Source: CBDDIP01 sp965229005
Lineage (GTDB): Bacteria; Actinomycetota; Acidimicrobiia; Acidimicrobiales; Ilumatobacteraceae
Reading direction: 5' to 3'
Length of the DNA stretch: 64,000 nucleotides
Assembly (NCBI GenBank): GCA_965229005.1
Contig: CBDDIP010000001.1
Location: forward strand, 806,001-870,000
Positions 7,892 to 18,000 of the stretch are shown one piece after another; position 1 is the first letter of the stretch, and each line of letters begins with the position of its first letter. A program made the position numbers and the translations under genes. Below the pieces are notes generated by a model. It saw nothing but the letters and a program-made list of their open reading frames with translations. It searched no databases and was not told the origin of the DNA.

Positions 7892-9136
7892 TCAGCGGTT
7901 GCGTGCTTCGCGGTAGGGCAGACCCTTCGCCGGGTCGGGCTCACGCGGCAGCCCGAGGAACTTCTCGCCGAGGATGTTGCGCTGGATCTCGTCGGTCCCG
8001 CCGGCGATCGACTGCGCGGGCACCGAGATCAGGATCTCGGCGAGCAGTCCGCCGAGTGCTGCGTCCGGATCGCTGCCGGCGAGCATGCCGTTGGCGCCGC
8101 CGATCAGCGCGTGAACCTTCGCCGCCTGGCGGGCGACGTTGCTGATCGCCAGCTTGCCGATCGATCCTTCCGCGCCGGGTGGTCGGCCGAGCTGACGGTT
8201 CGCCTTCGCACGCTCGGCAGTCCACTGACTGGCGCGGTTCATCGCCACCAGCCGGGCGATCTCCTGGCGGACCGTCGGGTCCCCGGCCCGGCCAGCTGTT
8301 CGAGCATGCTCGGCGACCAGATCGGCGCGACCGGCGCGCTGCGGGTACCACGAGTACACCTTCAGCATCTCGCGCGCCTCGGCCGCAGCCTCGTCGGCCG
8401 CCGGGCCGGCATCGACCCGGTGGCGGTCGGCCGTGACGGCCACGCCGAAGCGGCGCTCGTGCGCAAGCGTGGCGAGGGCGGCCGCCCAGCCCTGGTTGAC
8501 GGAGCCCACGATCCAGTCCTTCGGGATCCGCGCGTCGGTCAGGAACACCTCGTTGAACGACGAGTGGAAGTTCATCTGGCGAAGCGGCCGGACCTCGACG
8601 CCGTGTTGGCGCATCGGCAGCACGAAGTAGGTGATCCCCTGGTGCTTGGGCACGTCCCAGTTGGTACGGGCCACGAGCATGCCGAGATCGGCGTGGTGCG
8701 CACTCGTGTTCCAGAGCTTCTGTCCGTTGACGACCCACTCGTCGCCGTCGAGCACGGCCGTGGTGGTCAGCCCGGCCAGGTCGCTGCCGGCGGTCGGTTC
8801 GCTGAACAGCTGGCACCACGTCTCCTCACCGGTGAGCATCGGCCGCAGGAAGCGCTCGCGAACGAGATCCGGCCCCTGCTCGAGGATCGTCGGACCGGCC
8901 AGCCCGGTCGGCACTGACGACACCGCGCCGCACGCGTCGATCTCCCGGCGCACGACGTCGTCGGCCCACGCCGGCATGTCCTTGCCGTACCACCGCTTCG
9001 GCCACGACGGCACGGCCCATCCGGAGTCGAGCAGCAACGTGCGCCACTCGCGCAGGGTGATCGCCGGATCCCAGTTCGCCGTCACCCATCCGCGGACTTC
9101 GGCGCCCACCGATTCGGCGGAGATCTGCGCGCTCAT
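7892..9136 (-). CDS. acyl-CoA dehydrogenase
   Basis: A 414-residue flavoprotein. The FAD/acyl-CoA motif WCQLFSEPTAGSDLAGL and the later QSIAGGTDEIQRNILGEKFLGLPREP end are classic acyl-CoA dehydrogenase signatures. It would oxidise an acyl-CoA to the 2-enoyl form and pass electrons to ETF. The sequence most resembles FadE-type enzymes of sterol or branched-acid breakdown in actinobacteria. The start at ATG 9136 matches the family N-terminus. Stands alone, so the substrate cannot be deduced from context. Confidence 0.9.
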   Translation of the reverse strand: MSAQISAESVGAEVRGWVTANWDPAITLREWRTLLLDSGWAVPSWPKRWYGKDMPAWADDVVRREIDACGAVSSVPTGLAGPTILEQGPDLVRERFLRPMLTGEETWCQLFSEPTAGSDLAGLTTTAVLDGDEWVVNGQKLWNTSAHHADLGMLVARTNWDVPKHQGITYFVLPMRQHGVEVRPLRQMNFHSSFNEVFLTDARIPKDWIVGSVNQGWAAALATLAHERRFGVAVTADRHRVDAGPAADEAAAEAREMLKVYSWYPQRAGRADLVAEHARTAGRAGDPTVRQEIARLVAMNRASQWTAERAKANRQLGRPPGAEGSIGKLAISNVARQAAKVHALIGGANGMLAGSDPDAALGGLLAEILISVPAQSIAGGTDEIQRNILGEKFLGLPREPDPAKGLPYREARNR

Positions 9137-9198
9137 GGCCCCCGGTCTACCGCGACTCGTCCGGCCGGAGCTGATCGGTCGCATGCGAGGATGGCGAG

Positions 9199-9930
9199 AT
9201 GCCGCCCCCGCAACGGCCCGATCGACGACCGCTGACGCGCGCCGACCTGCCGGCAACGTTCACACCCGACACGATCCGCCAGCTCGACATGGCCACGATC
9301 CGGCGGCTGTCGCATCGCAACAACGGCGTGCTGTCGGCCGACGAGCAGCGCAGCTTCGACCTCGCCGTTCGCGAGGTGACCAGGCCAACCACCGACTGGC
9401 TGGACCAGTCGCTTCGTCGCTTCGGTCGCGACCGCGCCGAAGGCTTCGATCCGGAGCTGCGTCGTTCGTACTTGCGAACCCGAGACCGCCTCGAGGCGCA
9501 TGCGCAACGAGCCCGCACGAGCTTCCCCGAGGCCGGCCGGATGGACCGCGACACGACGCCGACCGCGCTCCCGACGCCGGCGACCGAGCAGACGGACGAC
9601 GCCGGTGACGACGTGTCGCTCCGGTCGTTCGAGAACGAGATCGAGGAGACCTCGGAGATGCTGGTGGTGCTCGAGCGCATCGCCTCGCTGGAGCAGCAGC
9701 AGCTCGAGCACCACCGCTCGCAAGTTCTGCGTGACGTGCGCGGCGTGTTCTTCGCCTTGGTGGTATCGGTCGCCGTGATCGTCTCCGGCGTTGCTCCGCT
9801 GGTCGAAGCCACGCCGCACCGGCGCGGACTGATCCTGCTGTGGACGCTTGCGGTCTGTGCCGTTGCCGGAGTCGCGTACGCAGCCGTCCGGCTCACGCAG
9901 GCGAGCCGGAAGCCCCCTGCTTCTCCCTGA
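9199..9930 (+). CDS. hypothetical protein with two C-terminal membrane helices
   Basis: 243 residues, family not recognised. The first 165 residues are charged and mostly helical, with a glutamine-rich coiled-coil-like stretch (ASLEQQQLEHHRSQVL). Two hydrophobic segments follow (about 180-200 and 210-232) with a short connection, leaving a basic tail. The large domain is probably cytoplasmic. Divergent from the acyl-CoA dehydrogenase gene and overlapping the convergent PPOX gene by 38 bp. Confidence 0.7.
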   Translation: MPPPQRPDRRPLTRADLPATFTPDTIRQLDMATIRRLSHRNNGVLSADEQRSFDLAVREVTRPTTDWLDQSLRRFGRDRAEGFDPELRRSYLRTRDRLEAHAQRARTSFPEAGRMDRDTTPTALPTPATEQTDDAGDDVSLRSFENEIEETSEMLVVLERIASLEQQQLEHHRSQVLRDVRGVFFALVVSVAVIVSGVAPLVEATPHRRGLILLWTLAVCAVAGVAYAAVRLTQASRKPPASP

Positions 9931-10396
9931 TGAGGTCCTCGACGGCCGTGGGGATGGTCGTCTCGAAGTCGAGGAGCTTCGCCCACGTCGGTGTGACGGT
10001 GATGACGACCATCTCGTCGTAGAGGCGGCGCACCCCCGCTTCCCACGCCGGGTACTGCTCGTCCGTCATCACCTTGTGACCGGCGATCAGGTAGCCCGCC
10101 GGGATCTCCCCGACGAGCTCCACCTCGGCTGTACCGCGGATCAGGAGCACCTTGGGCGGGAACGCGCCTTGATCGACGGTGATCGCCACCTTCGGGTTGT
10201 TTCGGAGCGCAGCCACCTTCGGCGCCTTGGGAACCGTCGCCATCAGGATGCGCTCGCCCTCCACCCAGAAGCCGATCGGAACAACCCGCGGGTCACCGTC
10301 GACACCGTTGTACGCCAGCCGAGCTGGCTCCGGTCCGTTCAGCAGCTGCTGTGCGTACGGCTTGGCCAAGATCTCGGCGATCGCTTCGTCGTCCAT
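9893..10396 (-). CDS. PPOX (flavin/F420-binding split-barrel) family protein
   Basis: A 167-residue split-barrel protein: ARLAYNGVDGDPRVVPIGFWVEGERILMATVPKAPKVAALRNNPKVAITVD is the usual sheet and PKV.AL..NP.V pattern of pyridoxamine-phosphate-oxidase-like proteins, including F420-dependent ones. Cofactor and substrate cannot be decided from sequence. Its 3' end overlaps the convergent hypothetical gene. Confidence 0.85.
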   Translation of the reverse strand: MDDEAIAEILAKPYAQQLLNGPEPARLAYNGVDGDPRVVPIGFWVEGERILMATVPKAPKVAALRNNPKVAITVDQGAFPPKVLLIRGTAEVELVGEIPAGYLIAGHKVMTDEQYPAWEAGVRRLYDEMVVITVTPTWAKLLDFETTIPTAVEDLIREKQGASGSPA

Positions 10397-10475
10397 CGTG
10401 GGATCCTCTCGTCACGGGTTGCTGTCACCCGGAGACGAAGCACGTACCCGTTTCTCGACATCTACGGTCGTCCAC

Positions 10476-11558
10476 GTGGAATGCGCCACCATCGATGAAC
10501 CGGAACGGGCGCCACGCGAATGGGTGCTGCACGTCGATCTCGACCAGTTCCTCGCCGCCGTCGAGGTGCGTCGCCGGCCGGAGCTGGCCGGCCGGCCCGT
10601 GGTGGTGGGTGGCGACGGCAACCCGCGCCGCCCGCGTCAGGTGGTGGCCACTGCGTCGTACGAGGCCCGTGCACTGGGCGTCCGATCGGGGGTCCCGCTC
10701 TCCGTCGCGCTTCGTCGCTGCCCGGACTGCGTCTTCCTCGCTCACGACCGACCGGCCTACGACGCCGCGTCCGCTGAGGTGATGGGCGTGCTGCGTTCAT
10801 TCCCGGTGACCGTCGAGGTGTGGGGGTGGGACGAAGCGTTCGTCGGGGTGCGCACCGAGGACCCGCGTGCGGTCGCGGCAGAGTTGCGCGAGGCAGTGCT
10901 CGACCGGACTCGCCTGTCCTGTGCGATCGGCATCGGCGACACTCGTCTGGTGGCGAAGACGGCGACTCGGCTGGCCAAGCCGGGTGGGATCGCCGCGCTG
11001 ACGCGTCGGGAGTGGTTCGACTCGCTGCGCGACGAACCCGTCACCGAGATCTGGGGCATCGGAGATCGGATCGCCCGTCGCCTCGCCGACTGCGGGATCC
11101 ACACCGTCGAACAGCTCGCCCGCGCCGACACGGCGGTGCTCGCGGCGCGGTTCGGCCCGCGCATCGGGCCGAGCCTGAGGGTGATGGGTCTCGGCGGCGA
11201 CACCACGCCGATCGTCGACGAGCCACGGGAGGCAAAGGGACGCTCGAAGGAGACCACGTTCACCGAGGACATCACCGATCCCACGCGCATCGCCGACGAG
11301 GTCGAGGCCCTTGCCCGCTCGGTTGCTGCATCGGTCTTCGACGAGGGGCGGACGGTCACCCGCGTCGCGGTGAAGGTGCGCACTCGGACGTTCTTCACCC
11401 GCACCAAGGTCGCCAAGCTGCCGGTTCCGACGACCGACGTCGACGAGGTGGCGCGCATGGCTCATGTGGTGCTCGGCCGCTTCACCAACGACGTGATCGG
11501 TCGTCCCATCAGATTGCTCGGCGTACGAGTCGAGCTCGCCCCCACCGACCTGCGCTGA
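10476..11558 (+). CDS. dinB: Y-family DNA polymerase, DinB2-like
   Basis: A 360-residue translesion polymerase. Catalytic acids are Asp21 (HVDLDQ) and Asp119/Glu120 (WGWDEAF); SYEAR and the helix-hairpin-helix EIWGIGDRIARRLADCGI follow, then the little-finger domain. The residue after Phe25, where most DinB proteins carry the aromatic steric gate, is Leu26 (DLDQFLAAVE). Leucine at this site is known in Mycobacterium smegmatis DinB2, which can incorporate ribonucleotides. GTG 10476 is used as start; a GTG at 10524 would begin right at the first strand. No beta-clamp motif was clearly recognised at the C-terminus. Confidence 0.9.
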   Translation: MECATIDEPERAPREWVLHVDLDQFLAAVEVRRRPELAGRPVVVGGDGNPRRPRQVVATASYEARALGVRSGVPLSVALRRCPDCVFLAHDRPAYDAASAEVMGVLRSFPVTVEVWGWDEAFVGVRTEDPRAVAAELREAVLDRTRLSCAIGIGDTRLVAKTATRLAKPGGIAALTRREWFDSLRDEPVTEIWGIGDRIARRLADCGIHTVEQLARADTAVLAARFGPRIGPSLRVMGLGGDTTPIVDEPREAKGRSKETTFTEDITDPTRIADEVEALARSVAASVFDEGRTVTRVAVKVRTRTFFTRTKVAKLPVPTTDVDEVARMAHVVLGRFTNDVIGRPIRLLGVRVELAPTDLR

Positions 11559-11579
11559 CGCAGCAGCCAGAATGACGTC

Positions 11580-12911
11580 GTGTCGACATCAGACGATCGC
11601 GACGCGGCAGCCGGCGACGACACCGGCAACGAACCGCCGGCTCCCACGCACATCGGCCGCCGACGAGTCAGGTCCGGGATCGGCATCTGGTTTCGCACCC
11701 CACCGCGGCGGCACGGCGAGGTGGTGCTCGCTCGCGAGGTCAGCTTCCTCGAACTGTTCTACGACCTCGTCTACGTCGTGCTGATCGGACGGACGACGCA
11801 CCATCTCGCGGCGCACATCGACGCCACGAGCGTCGCTCAGTTCGCGGTCGTGTTCGGCCTGATCTGGCTCGCCTGGTTCAACGGCACGTTCTGGCACGAG
11901 CTCCATGGACGGGAGGATGGTCGCAGCCGCAACTACATCTTCCTGCAGATGGGTCTGCTCGCGCTGCTCGCCGTGTTCGCCGGCACGGCGACCGATCACG
12001 ACGGTCGGGCCTTCGCCGTCACCTACGCGGTGCTGTTCGCGCTGCTCACGTGGCAGTGGTTCCAGGTCAAGCGGATCGACACCGACCAGCGGTACCGGAG
12101 GACGACGAATCGATACCTGACCGGAATGGTCGCCAGCACCGCCATCGTCGCCGTGAGCGCGTTCACCCCCGACACGGCGCGAGTGGCGATGTGGGCGGTG
12201 GTGCTCGTCGGATGGACGATCGGCGGCGTCGCGCTGGTGGCGATCGACCACACCGAGGGCTTCGGTGACGGCGTGACCTCCTCACTCGTCGAGCGGATCG
12301 GTCTGTTCACGATCATCGTGCTCGGCGAGGTCGTGGTGGGAGTCGTCGGCGGCATCAGCGACGCCGAGCACCGCGATGCGACGACCATCGTCACCGGAAT
12401 GATCGGCCTCACCGTCGGCATGGGCTTGTGGTGGAACTACTTCGACATGCTTGGTCGCCGAGTTCCCGGCAAACGCGGGCCTCGGTTGTCCGGGTGGCTG
12501 TTCTCACATCTCCCGATGGCGATGGCCATCGCCGCCGGCGGCGCAGCGATGGTCAGCCTGCTGGAGCACGCGACAGCGGATCGAACGCCAGCGGCGACGG
12601 CATGGCTGCTCTCGGGGTCCGTCGTCGTCACGCTCGCAGCCATCGTCGTCGCCTGCACCGCACTGCCCGCCGACGAGTTCCCGCCGGGCATGGTGCGTTC
12701 GATCGCACCAACGTTCAGCGGCGCGGCGGCCATCCTGATCATCGTCGCCGCGTTCCGTCCTGCGCCGCTCGTGCTCGTCAGTGCCGTGTCGCTGGTGCTG
12801 CTCGCCGCGTGGCTCGTGCTCTTCGTCGTCTACCTCGCGTTGGGCGGTGACCCGGACGTGACCGAGTTCCAGCTCGGCCACGATGGCCCACCATCGCAGA
12901 CCACACCGTGA
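11580..12911 (+). CDS. low temperature requirement protein A (LtrA) family membrane protein
   Basis: A 443-residue polytopic membrane protein with about 11 hydrophobic segments. The LtrA signature EVSFLELFYDLVYVVLI is near the N-terminus (about 55-72), followed by a WF.GTFW segment and the HxxERIGLFTIIVLGE pattern (LVERIGLFTIIVLGEVV). Named after a Listeria gene needed for cold growth; the molecular role is not known. Start is GTG 11580, 22 bp after the polymerase stop, so the two may be co-transcribed. Confidence 0.85.
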   Translation: MSTSDDRDAAAGDDTGNEPPAPTHIGRRRVRSGIGIWFRTPPRRHGEVVLAREVSFLELFYDLVYVVLIGRTTHHLAAHIDATSVAQFAVVFGLIWLAWFNGTFWHELHGREDGRSRNYIFLQMGLLALLAVFAGTATDHDGRAFAVTYAVLFALLTWQWFQVKRIDTDQRYRRTTNRYLTGMVASTAIVAVSAFTPDTARVAMWAVVLVGWTIGGVALVAIDHTEGFGDGVTSSLVERIGLFTIIVLGEVVVGVVGGISDAEHRDATTIVTGMIGLTVGMGLWWNYFDMLGRRVPGKRGPRLSGWLFSHLPMAMAIAAGGAAMVSLLEHATADRTPAATAWLLSGSVVVTLAAIVVACTALPADEFPPGMVRSIAPTFSGAAAILIIVAAFRPAPLVLVSAVSLVLLAAWLVLFVVYLALGGDPDVTEFQLGHDGPPSQTTP

Positions 12912-12936
12912 TCGCACATCGCCAAGGAAGGCAACG

Positions 12937-13299
12937 ATGACCGAGGATCGACACCGGATCTACACCACCAGCTTCGCCAGCGTCTACCCGCACTACGTCG
13001 CGAAGGCGGAGCGAAAGGGGCGGACGCGAGCGGAGGTCGACGAGATCATCTGCTGGCTCACGGGCCATGACCCCGCGTCGCTTGCCACGGTGATCAGCAG
13101 CGAGGTCGACTTCGAGCACTTCTTCGCCGACGCTCCGCGCATGAACCCCACTCGCCGAACGATCACCGGCACCGTGGGCGGTGTGCGAGTCGAGGCCATC
13201 GAAGCACCGCTGATGCAAGAGATCCGGTACCTCGACAAGCTGATCGACGAGCTGGCCAAGGGCAAGGCGATGGTGAAGATCCTGCGAACCGGGGCATAG
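12937..13299 (+). CDS. DUF2200 family protein
   Basis: 120 residues beginning MTEDRHRIYTTSFASVYPHYVAKAERKGRT and ending YLDKLIDELAKGKAMVKILR, both characteristic of DUF2200. The inner ICWLTGHD and VDFEHFFADAP segments also match. A good Shine-Dalgarno (AAGGAAG) precedes ATG 12937. The function of the family is unknown. It is 7 bp upstream of the SDR gene, suggesting one transcript. Confidence 0.88.
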   Translation: MTEDRHRIYTTSFASVYPHYVAKAERKGRTRAEVDEIICWLTGHDPASLATVISSEVDFEHFFADAPRMNPTRRTITGTVGGVRVEAIEAPLMQEIRYLDKLIDELAKGKAMVKILRTGA

Positions 13300-13306
13300 T
13301 CATCGC

Positions 13307-14227
13307 ATGGTCGTGTGGAACCCCGATCGGGAGGCGTTGCAGGGCAAGGTGTGCGTGGTGGCCGGAGCCACCCGGGGCGCCGGGCGCGGCATCGCCGCGG
13401 CGCTTGGTGAGGCGGGGGCCACGGTGGTGTGCACGGGCCGCAGCAGCCGCGTCGGCGGCCGGGCCGGTTCCGACTACGACCGCCCGGAGACGATCGAGGA
13501 GACCGCCGAACTGGTCGACGAACTCGGGGGTGTCGGCGTCGCCGTGCAAGTCGACCACCTCGACCCGGCGGCCGTGGCTCGACTGGCCGAGCGGCTGCGT
13601 GCCGACTACGGCAGCGTCGCCGTGCTGGTGAACGACATCTGGGGCGGCGAGGTGCTGAAGGGCGGCCCGGCGGATTGGAACACGCCGATCTGGGAGCACG
13701 ACCTCGACGACGGCCTCCGCATCCTTCGCCTCGCCGTCGACACCCACCTCATCACATCGCACTTCCTGCTGCCGTTGGTGATCCGTGAGCCCGGTGGACT
13801 GCTCGTCGAGGTGACCGACGGGACCGCCGACTACAACGCGACGAACTACCGGATCTCGGCGTTCTACGACTTGGCCAAGGTGTCGATCAACCGGCTGGGG
13901 TTCTCGCAAGGTCACGAGCTCGCGCCGTATCAAGCGACTGCGATGTCGGTGACCCCGGGGTGGCTGCGGTCGGAGATGATGCTCGACAACTTCGGCGTCA
14001 CCGAGGCGAACTGGCGTGACGCGTTGCAGGACCGCGACGGCATGCCGACCGCCCCGCCTGGGTTCGCCAACTCGGAGTCGCCCCGCTTCGTCGGACGTGC
14101 GATCGCGGCATTGGCCGCGGATCCGGACCGAGGCCGGTGGAACCAGCAATCGGTGAGCTCGGCGGAGCTCGCCGCCGTCTACGGGTTCGCCGACGTCGAC
14201 GGCACGCAGCCCGACGGCTGGGGCTGA
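13307..14227 (+). CDS. short-chain dehydrogenase/reductase
   Basis: 306-residue SDR with the cofactor motif GATRGAGRGIA (about 21-31), VND in place of the usual NNAG (LVNDIWGG), and the active-site YxxxK as YDLAK (about 186-190). An Arg after the second strand (CTGRSSR) favours NADP(H). Longer than classic SDRs because of a C-terminal extension. Substrate unknown. Confidence 0.88.
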   Translation: MVVWNPDREALQGKVCVVAGATRGAGRGIAAALGEAGATVVCTGRSSRVGGRAGSDYDRPETIEETAELVDELGGVGVAVQVDHLDPAAVARLAERLRADYGSVAVLVNDIWGGEVLKGGPADWNTPIWEHDLDDGLRILRLAVDTHLITSHFLLPLVIREPGGLLVEVTDGTADYNATNYRISAFYDLAKVSINRLGFSQGHELAPYQATAMSVTPGWLRSEMMLDNFGVTEANWRDALQDRDGMPTAPPGFANSESPRFVGRAIAALAADPDRGRWNQQSVSSAELAAVYGFADVDGTQPDGWG

Positions 14228-14284
14228 TCTCACGTGCTGCTCACTCCGGACTGAGCTGGGCGATCCGCCGACTACCGTGCGACG

Positions 14285-15001
14285 ATGCAGACGGGCGCGC
14301 GGGCGATAGGTGGATGGCGACTGCGCGGGCTGCTGCGGGCAGCGGTCGTCTCCGGAGTTGCGATCGCCATCGCCGGAGCGGCAACCGCGGACGTCCGGCA
14401 ACGGGCATGCGAGTCGATCGAGTCGATGCCCGGCGTCTCGTGTCCCGAGTTCGGACCGGCCAACGACGCCGGCGGGTTCGTCTCCATCGTCACGCTCGTC
14501 GCCGTCGTCGTGCTTGCGCTCCTCGGCCGTGCACTGCGCGCGGCTTGGGCGGCTCGCGTCCGCCGAGACGGCGAGGCGTACTCGCTGCCTGCATCATGGA
14601 CGCTGGTCGTGTTCGCGACGTGGTTCGTGGCCACTGCCGGAACGGCTGTGGCGGCGATGTTCAGCGCCGATCGACCCGAGTCGGCCGGCCCACCGCCGGC
14701 GAAACCGGGGACAGGCTCGATCTTCGTCGTCCTCGCACTGAGCGTCGTCGCCGCCTACCTGTGGTGGAGCTGGAGGAGCCACCGGACCTACGTCTGGGCC
14801 AATCGGCAGGTCACCGGCGGACCCTTCAAACAAGCACCTCCGGCTCCGCTGCCCCACTTCGTCCGCGGCCCGACTGAGGACTCGATGAGCGACGGTTGGT
14901 GGATCCGGTGCGAGACCTGCGGCGCGGAGGAGTACTTCGACGAGTACCACGACGCGGAGGCAGAGAAGCGCCGACACGTGGAAGCGTCGCAGGCGGGCTG
15001 A
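14285..15001 (+). CDS. small multi-span membrane protein coupled to the TIR gene
   Basis: 238 residues, family not recognised. Four hydrophobic stretches are visible (about 17-35, 63-82, 103-124, 144-160). The cytoplasmic-looking C-terminus contains RCETCGAEEYF, half of a possible zinc ribbon. Its stop codon shares a base with the ATG of the downstream TIR protein (TGATG at 14999-15003), so the two are almost certainly translated from one mRNA. It is therefore a candidate partner, membrane anchor or regulator of the TIR protein. Confidence 0.7.
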   Translation: MQTGARAIGGWRLRGLLRAAVVSGVAIAIAGAATADVRQRACESIESMPGVSCPEFGPANDAGGFVSIVTLVAVVVLALLGRALRAAWAARVRRDGEAYSLPASWTLVVFATWFVATAGTAVAAMFSADRPESAGPPPAKPGTGSIFVVLALSVVAAYLWWSWRSHRTYVWANRQVTGGPFKQAPPAPLPHFVRGPTEDSMSDGWWIRCETCGAEEYFDEYHDAEAEKRRHVEASQAG

Positions 15002-18000
15002 TGGCGAGCACCACCCCTGACCGCTACGACGCGTTCATCTCGTACAACCACGGCGCGGACATCGCCCTCGCCCCACACATCAAGCGAACGTTGGAGCAGC
15101 TCGGCAAGAGCTGGCGGGCTCGGCGCGCGCTCCGAGTGTTCCGCGACGAGTCCAACCTCGGGTACGGCGCCAACCTCTCCACCGAGCTGCGCAAGAAGTT
15201 GGACGAGTCGGACTACCTCGTGTTCCTCGCTTCACCCGGTGCCGCTCGATCCGAGAAGGTCGGCGAGGAGCTCGAGCACTGGATCGCCACCAACCGCAGC
15301 GAGCACCTGCTGATCGTCGTCACCGACGGCACTGCCGAGTGGGACGACCACGCCGCCGACTTCGCGTGGTCGTCGCCCGACAAGGTCACCGCCGTCCCGC
15401 CGATGCTCAGGGGAGCGTTCACCGAATCGCCGCTGTCCGCCAACCTGAGCTGGATCAAGGCCGACAAGGTCGACCTCTCGACCCTTGGACCGCAGCACCC
15501 CAAGTTCCGCTCCGAGATCGCCCGCGTCGCAGCGCGGATCCACGGCAAGGATCCCGAAGACGTCGTGTCCGAGGATCTCCGCCAGCACGCACGAGCCACG
15601 GCGATTCGGCGCACCGCCGTCGTCGTGCTCGCGCTGCTCACCGCAACGGCAGTGGCGCTCGGCTCCGTGGCAACCGCATCGCGGCGCACCGCGATCCAGC
15701 AACGCGACAGGGCCGAGCAGGAGAACCGGCGCAACCTGGCCCAGAGCCTCGCGTCCAAGGCCACCTTCGCCACCGACGAGCTGCCGGACCTTCGCCTGCT
15801 GACCGCGGTCGCCGCCGATCGGATCGACTCGACGCCTGCCACGCAGGGCGCGTTGCTCCGCACGATGCTCGACCTGCCCGACACGAACCTGCTGCTACCG
15901 GGTCACAGCGGCGCAGTGATCGATCTGCAGATCGCCGGCGACGGAAGCCGGTTGGCAACGGTGGACGCGGCCGGGGCGGTCCGCATCTGGTCCGCGTCGG
16001 ACGGGAAGCTGCTCGGCGGGCCGCTCGCCGTCGAGGCGACCGAGGTGCTGATCAGCGAGACCGGCGAGGTGGTGGTCAGCGTCGATCGCGCCGGACTGAT
16101 CCGTTGGTTCGACGGTGAGGACGGCCGCGAGCAGCGCCAGGACGAGCCGCCGGAGGGCGCGTCGTTCGGCTTCGGGTGCGACGCGTGGGGATGCGCACGC
16201 CCGCTCGCCGGCATCTCCCCGGACGGCAGCACCGTGGCGCTGGCCGCCAACCTCGGCGACGGCCGCCACGTGGTCCGCTTCACCGGCGACGGCAGCGAGC
16301 CGGTCGAGGTCGAGCTGAACGATCAGGTCACCGGGTTGTTGTGGCACTCGTCGGGCCGGCTCTTCGTGTCGGACCTGACCGGGATCCAGGAGTGGGACGG
16401 GGCCGATGGCCCGACGACCGGAAGGTACGGCTACGTGTTCTCGGCCGGTGCGGGCATGCTTCCGGGAGGCGCAGCATTCGTGGACGGCGGCTCCTTGAAC
16501 AGCGTGCTGGACGGGCCGGTCCTGGCGATCGTCACGGGCGGGGTCGCCGGCGATCCGTCGGTCGTCGACTTCCTGGAGATCACCGACGATGGTCAGTGGC
16601 GCTCGAACGGCGGTCTCACCGCCGATGCCTTCGGCGAGTCGTCGATCGGCGCCATCGCCGCGTTGGATGCCGGTGTCGTCGTCGTCGGCACCGATCCACA
16701 GCTCGGCGGTGACGCGGTGCCGCAGGCGATCGTCCTCGAGGCGGACAACGATCGGACGCTGCTCGGTCGATGGAACCTCCCGAGCGGCGCCATCACGAGA
16801 ATCGCAGTGTCGCCGACGGGGGCGATCGCGATCGCCGGGCTCGATCCGATCGTGCGGATCAACGGCATCGGTCAGGGCATCGCCGAAGCGACGACGACCG
16901 AGATCGGCGACGCACCCTTCGTGTTCGATCCCGGCACGGTCGGCGAGGCGCTGCCGGCCGTGGTCGACGGCGCCGACCTGATCGTCGGCATCGGCGACTC
17001 GACCACCGGCCTGGCCGCCGGCATCTACTCGGACACCGAACCGGAGTTCCTGTCGCCGAACGACGTGAGGTCGGGCGCGATCCGGATCGTCGATGAGGAG
17101 GGGGCCGATGTCACGCCGGACGCGTTGAGCTACCTCGAGGCGACCGGAGTGGCGTTCGATGCCGACCACGAGCACCTGTTGATCGCGACAGCGAGCGGAC
17201 GCATCGACCGGTACCGGATCACCGACGGCGAGATCGTCGACGGCGGCAAGGTGCTGGAGGCGCCGATCTCCAGCGTGGCGTCATCACCGGACGGCCGCTT
17301 CCTGGTCGCCGTCACACCCACGGAGATCGCACTCGTCGACCCGACGACGTTCGTCGTCATCAAGACGCTCGTCGCCTCGACGGCCTCGCTTGCCGAGGCG
17401 AGATCGCTCTACGTCGTGCCCGACGTGCGCCCCGTCCAGGGTGGCTTCGACGACGACGGCGACTTCTGGTTCGGGTGGTCGTCGAGCGCGGCCGAGCTGA
17501 TGGGCGTCCTCGAACCGTCTGCGGAGAACGGGCCGTTCGGCAACGACGAGCTCCTCGTCGATCCCTGGCTGCCCGGGTCCGGCCCGGGAGGCGTCGGGCG
17601 CGACAGCTCGATCCACCTCCAGCTCGCCGACCTCGCCGGCCGGGCCTGCTCGATCGCCAATCGTGAACTGACGGGCGCGGAGTGGCAGCAGCTTGCGGGG
17701 ACGGCGAAGCGCGTCGAGCTGTGCCCGGACAGGCCGGAGCCGGTCACCGTGGCGGAGAGGTTGGAGCGCCAGCCGTCGGACGACCGCGACGAGACCACGA
17801 CAGCGCCGAGCGGCACGGATCCGACGGTGGACGGCGACCGTCCTTCGACGAGTGCGACGCCTGTCGATGCGTTCGAGGCGTTCCTGCGCGGCGAGGGCGC
17901 GCTGTCCGACAACGACTACACCGGCGAGTGCACCGACGTCGACGAGGCCGGCCTGCCCCCGACGGGAACGTCGTGCCTGATCGTGCTCAGCCTGGGGGAA

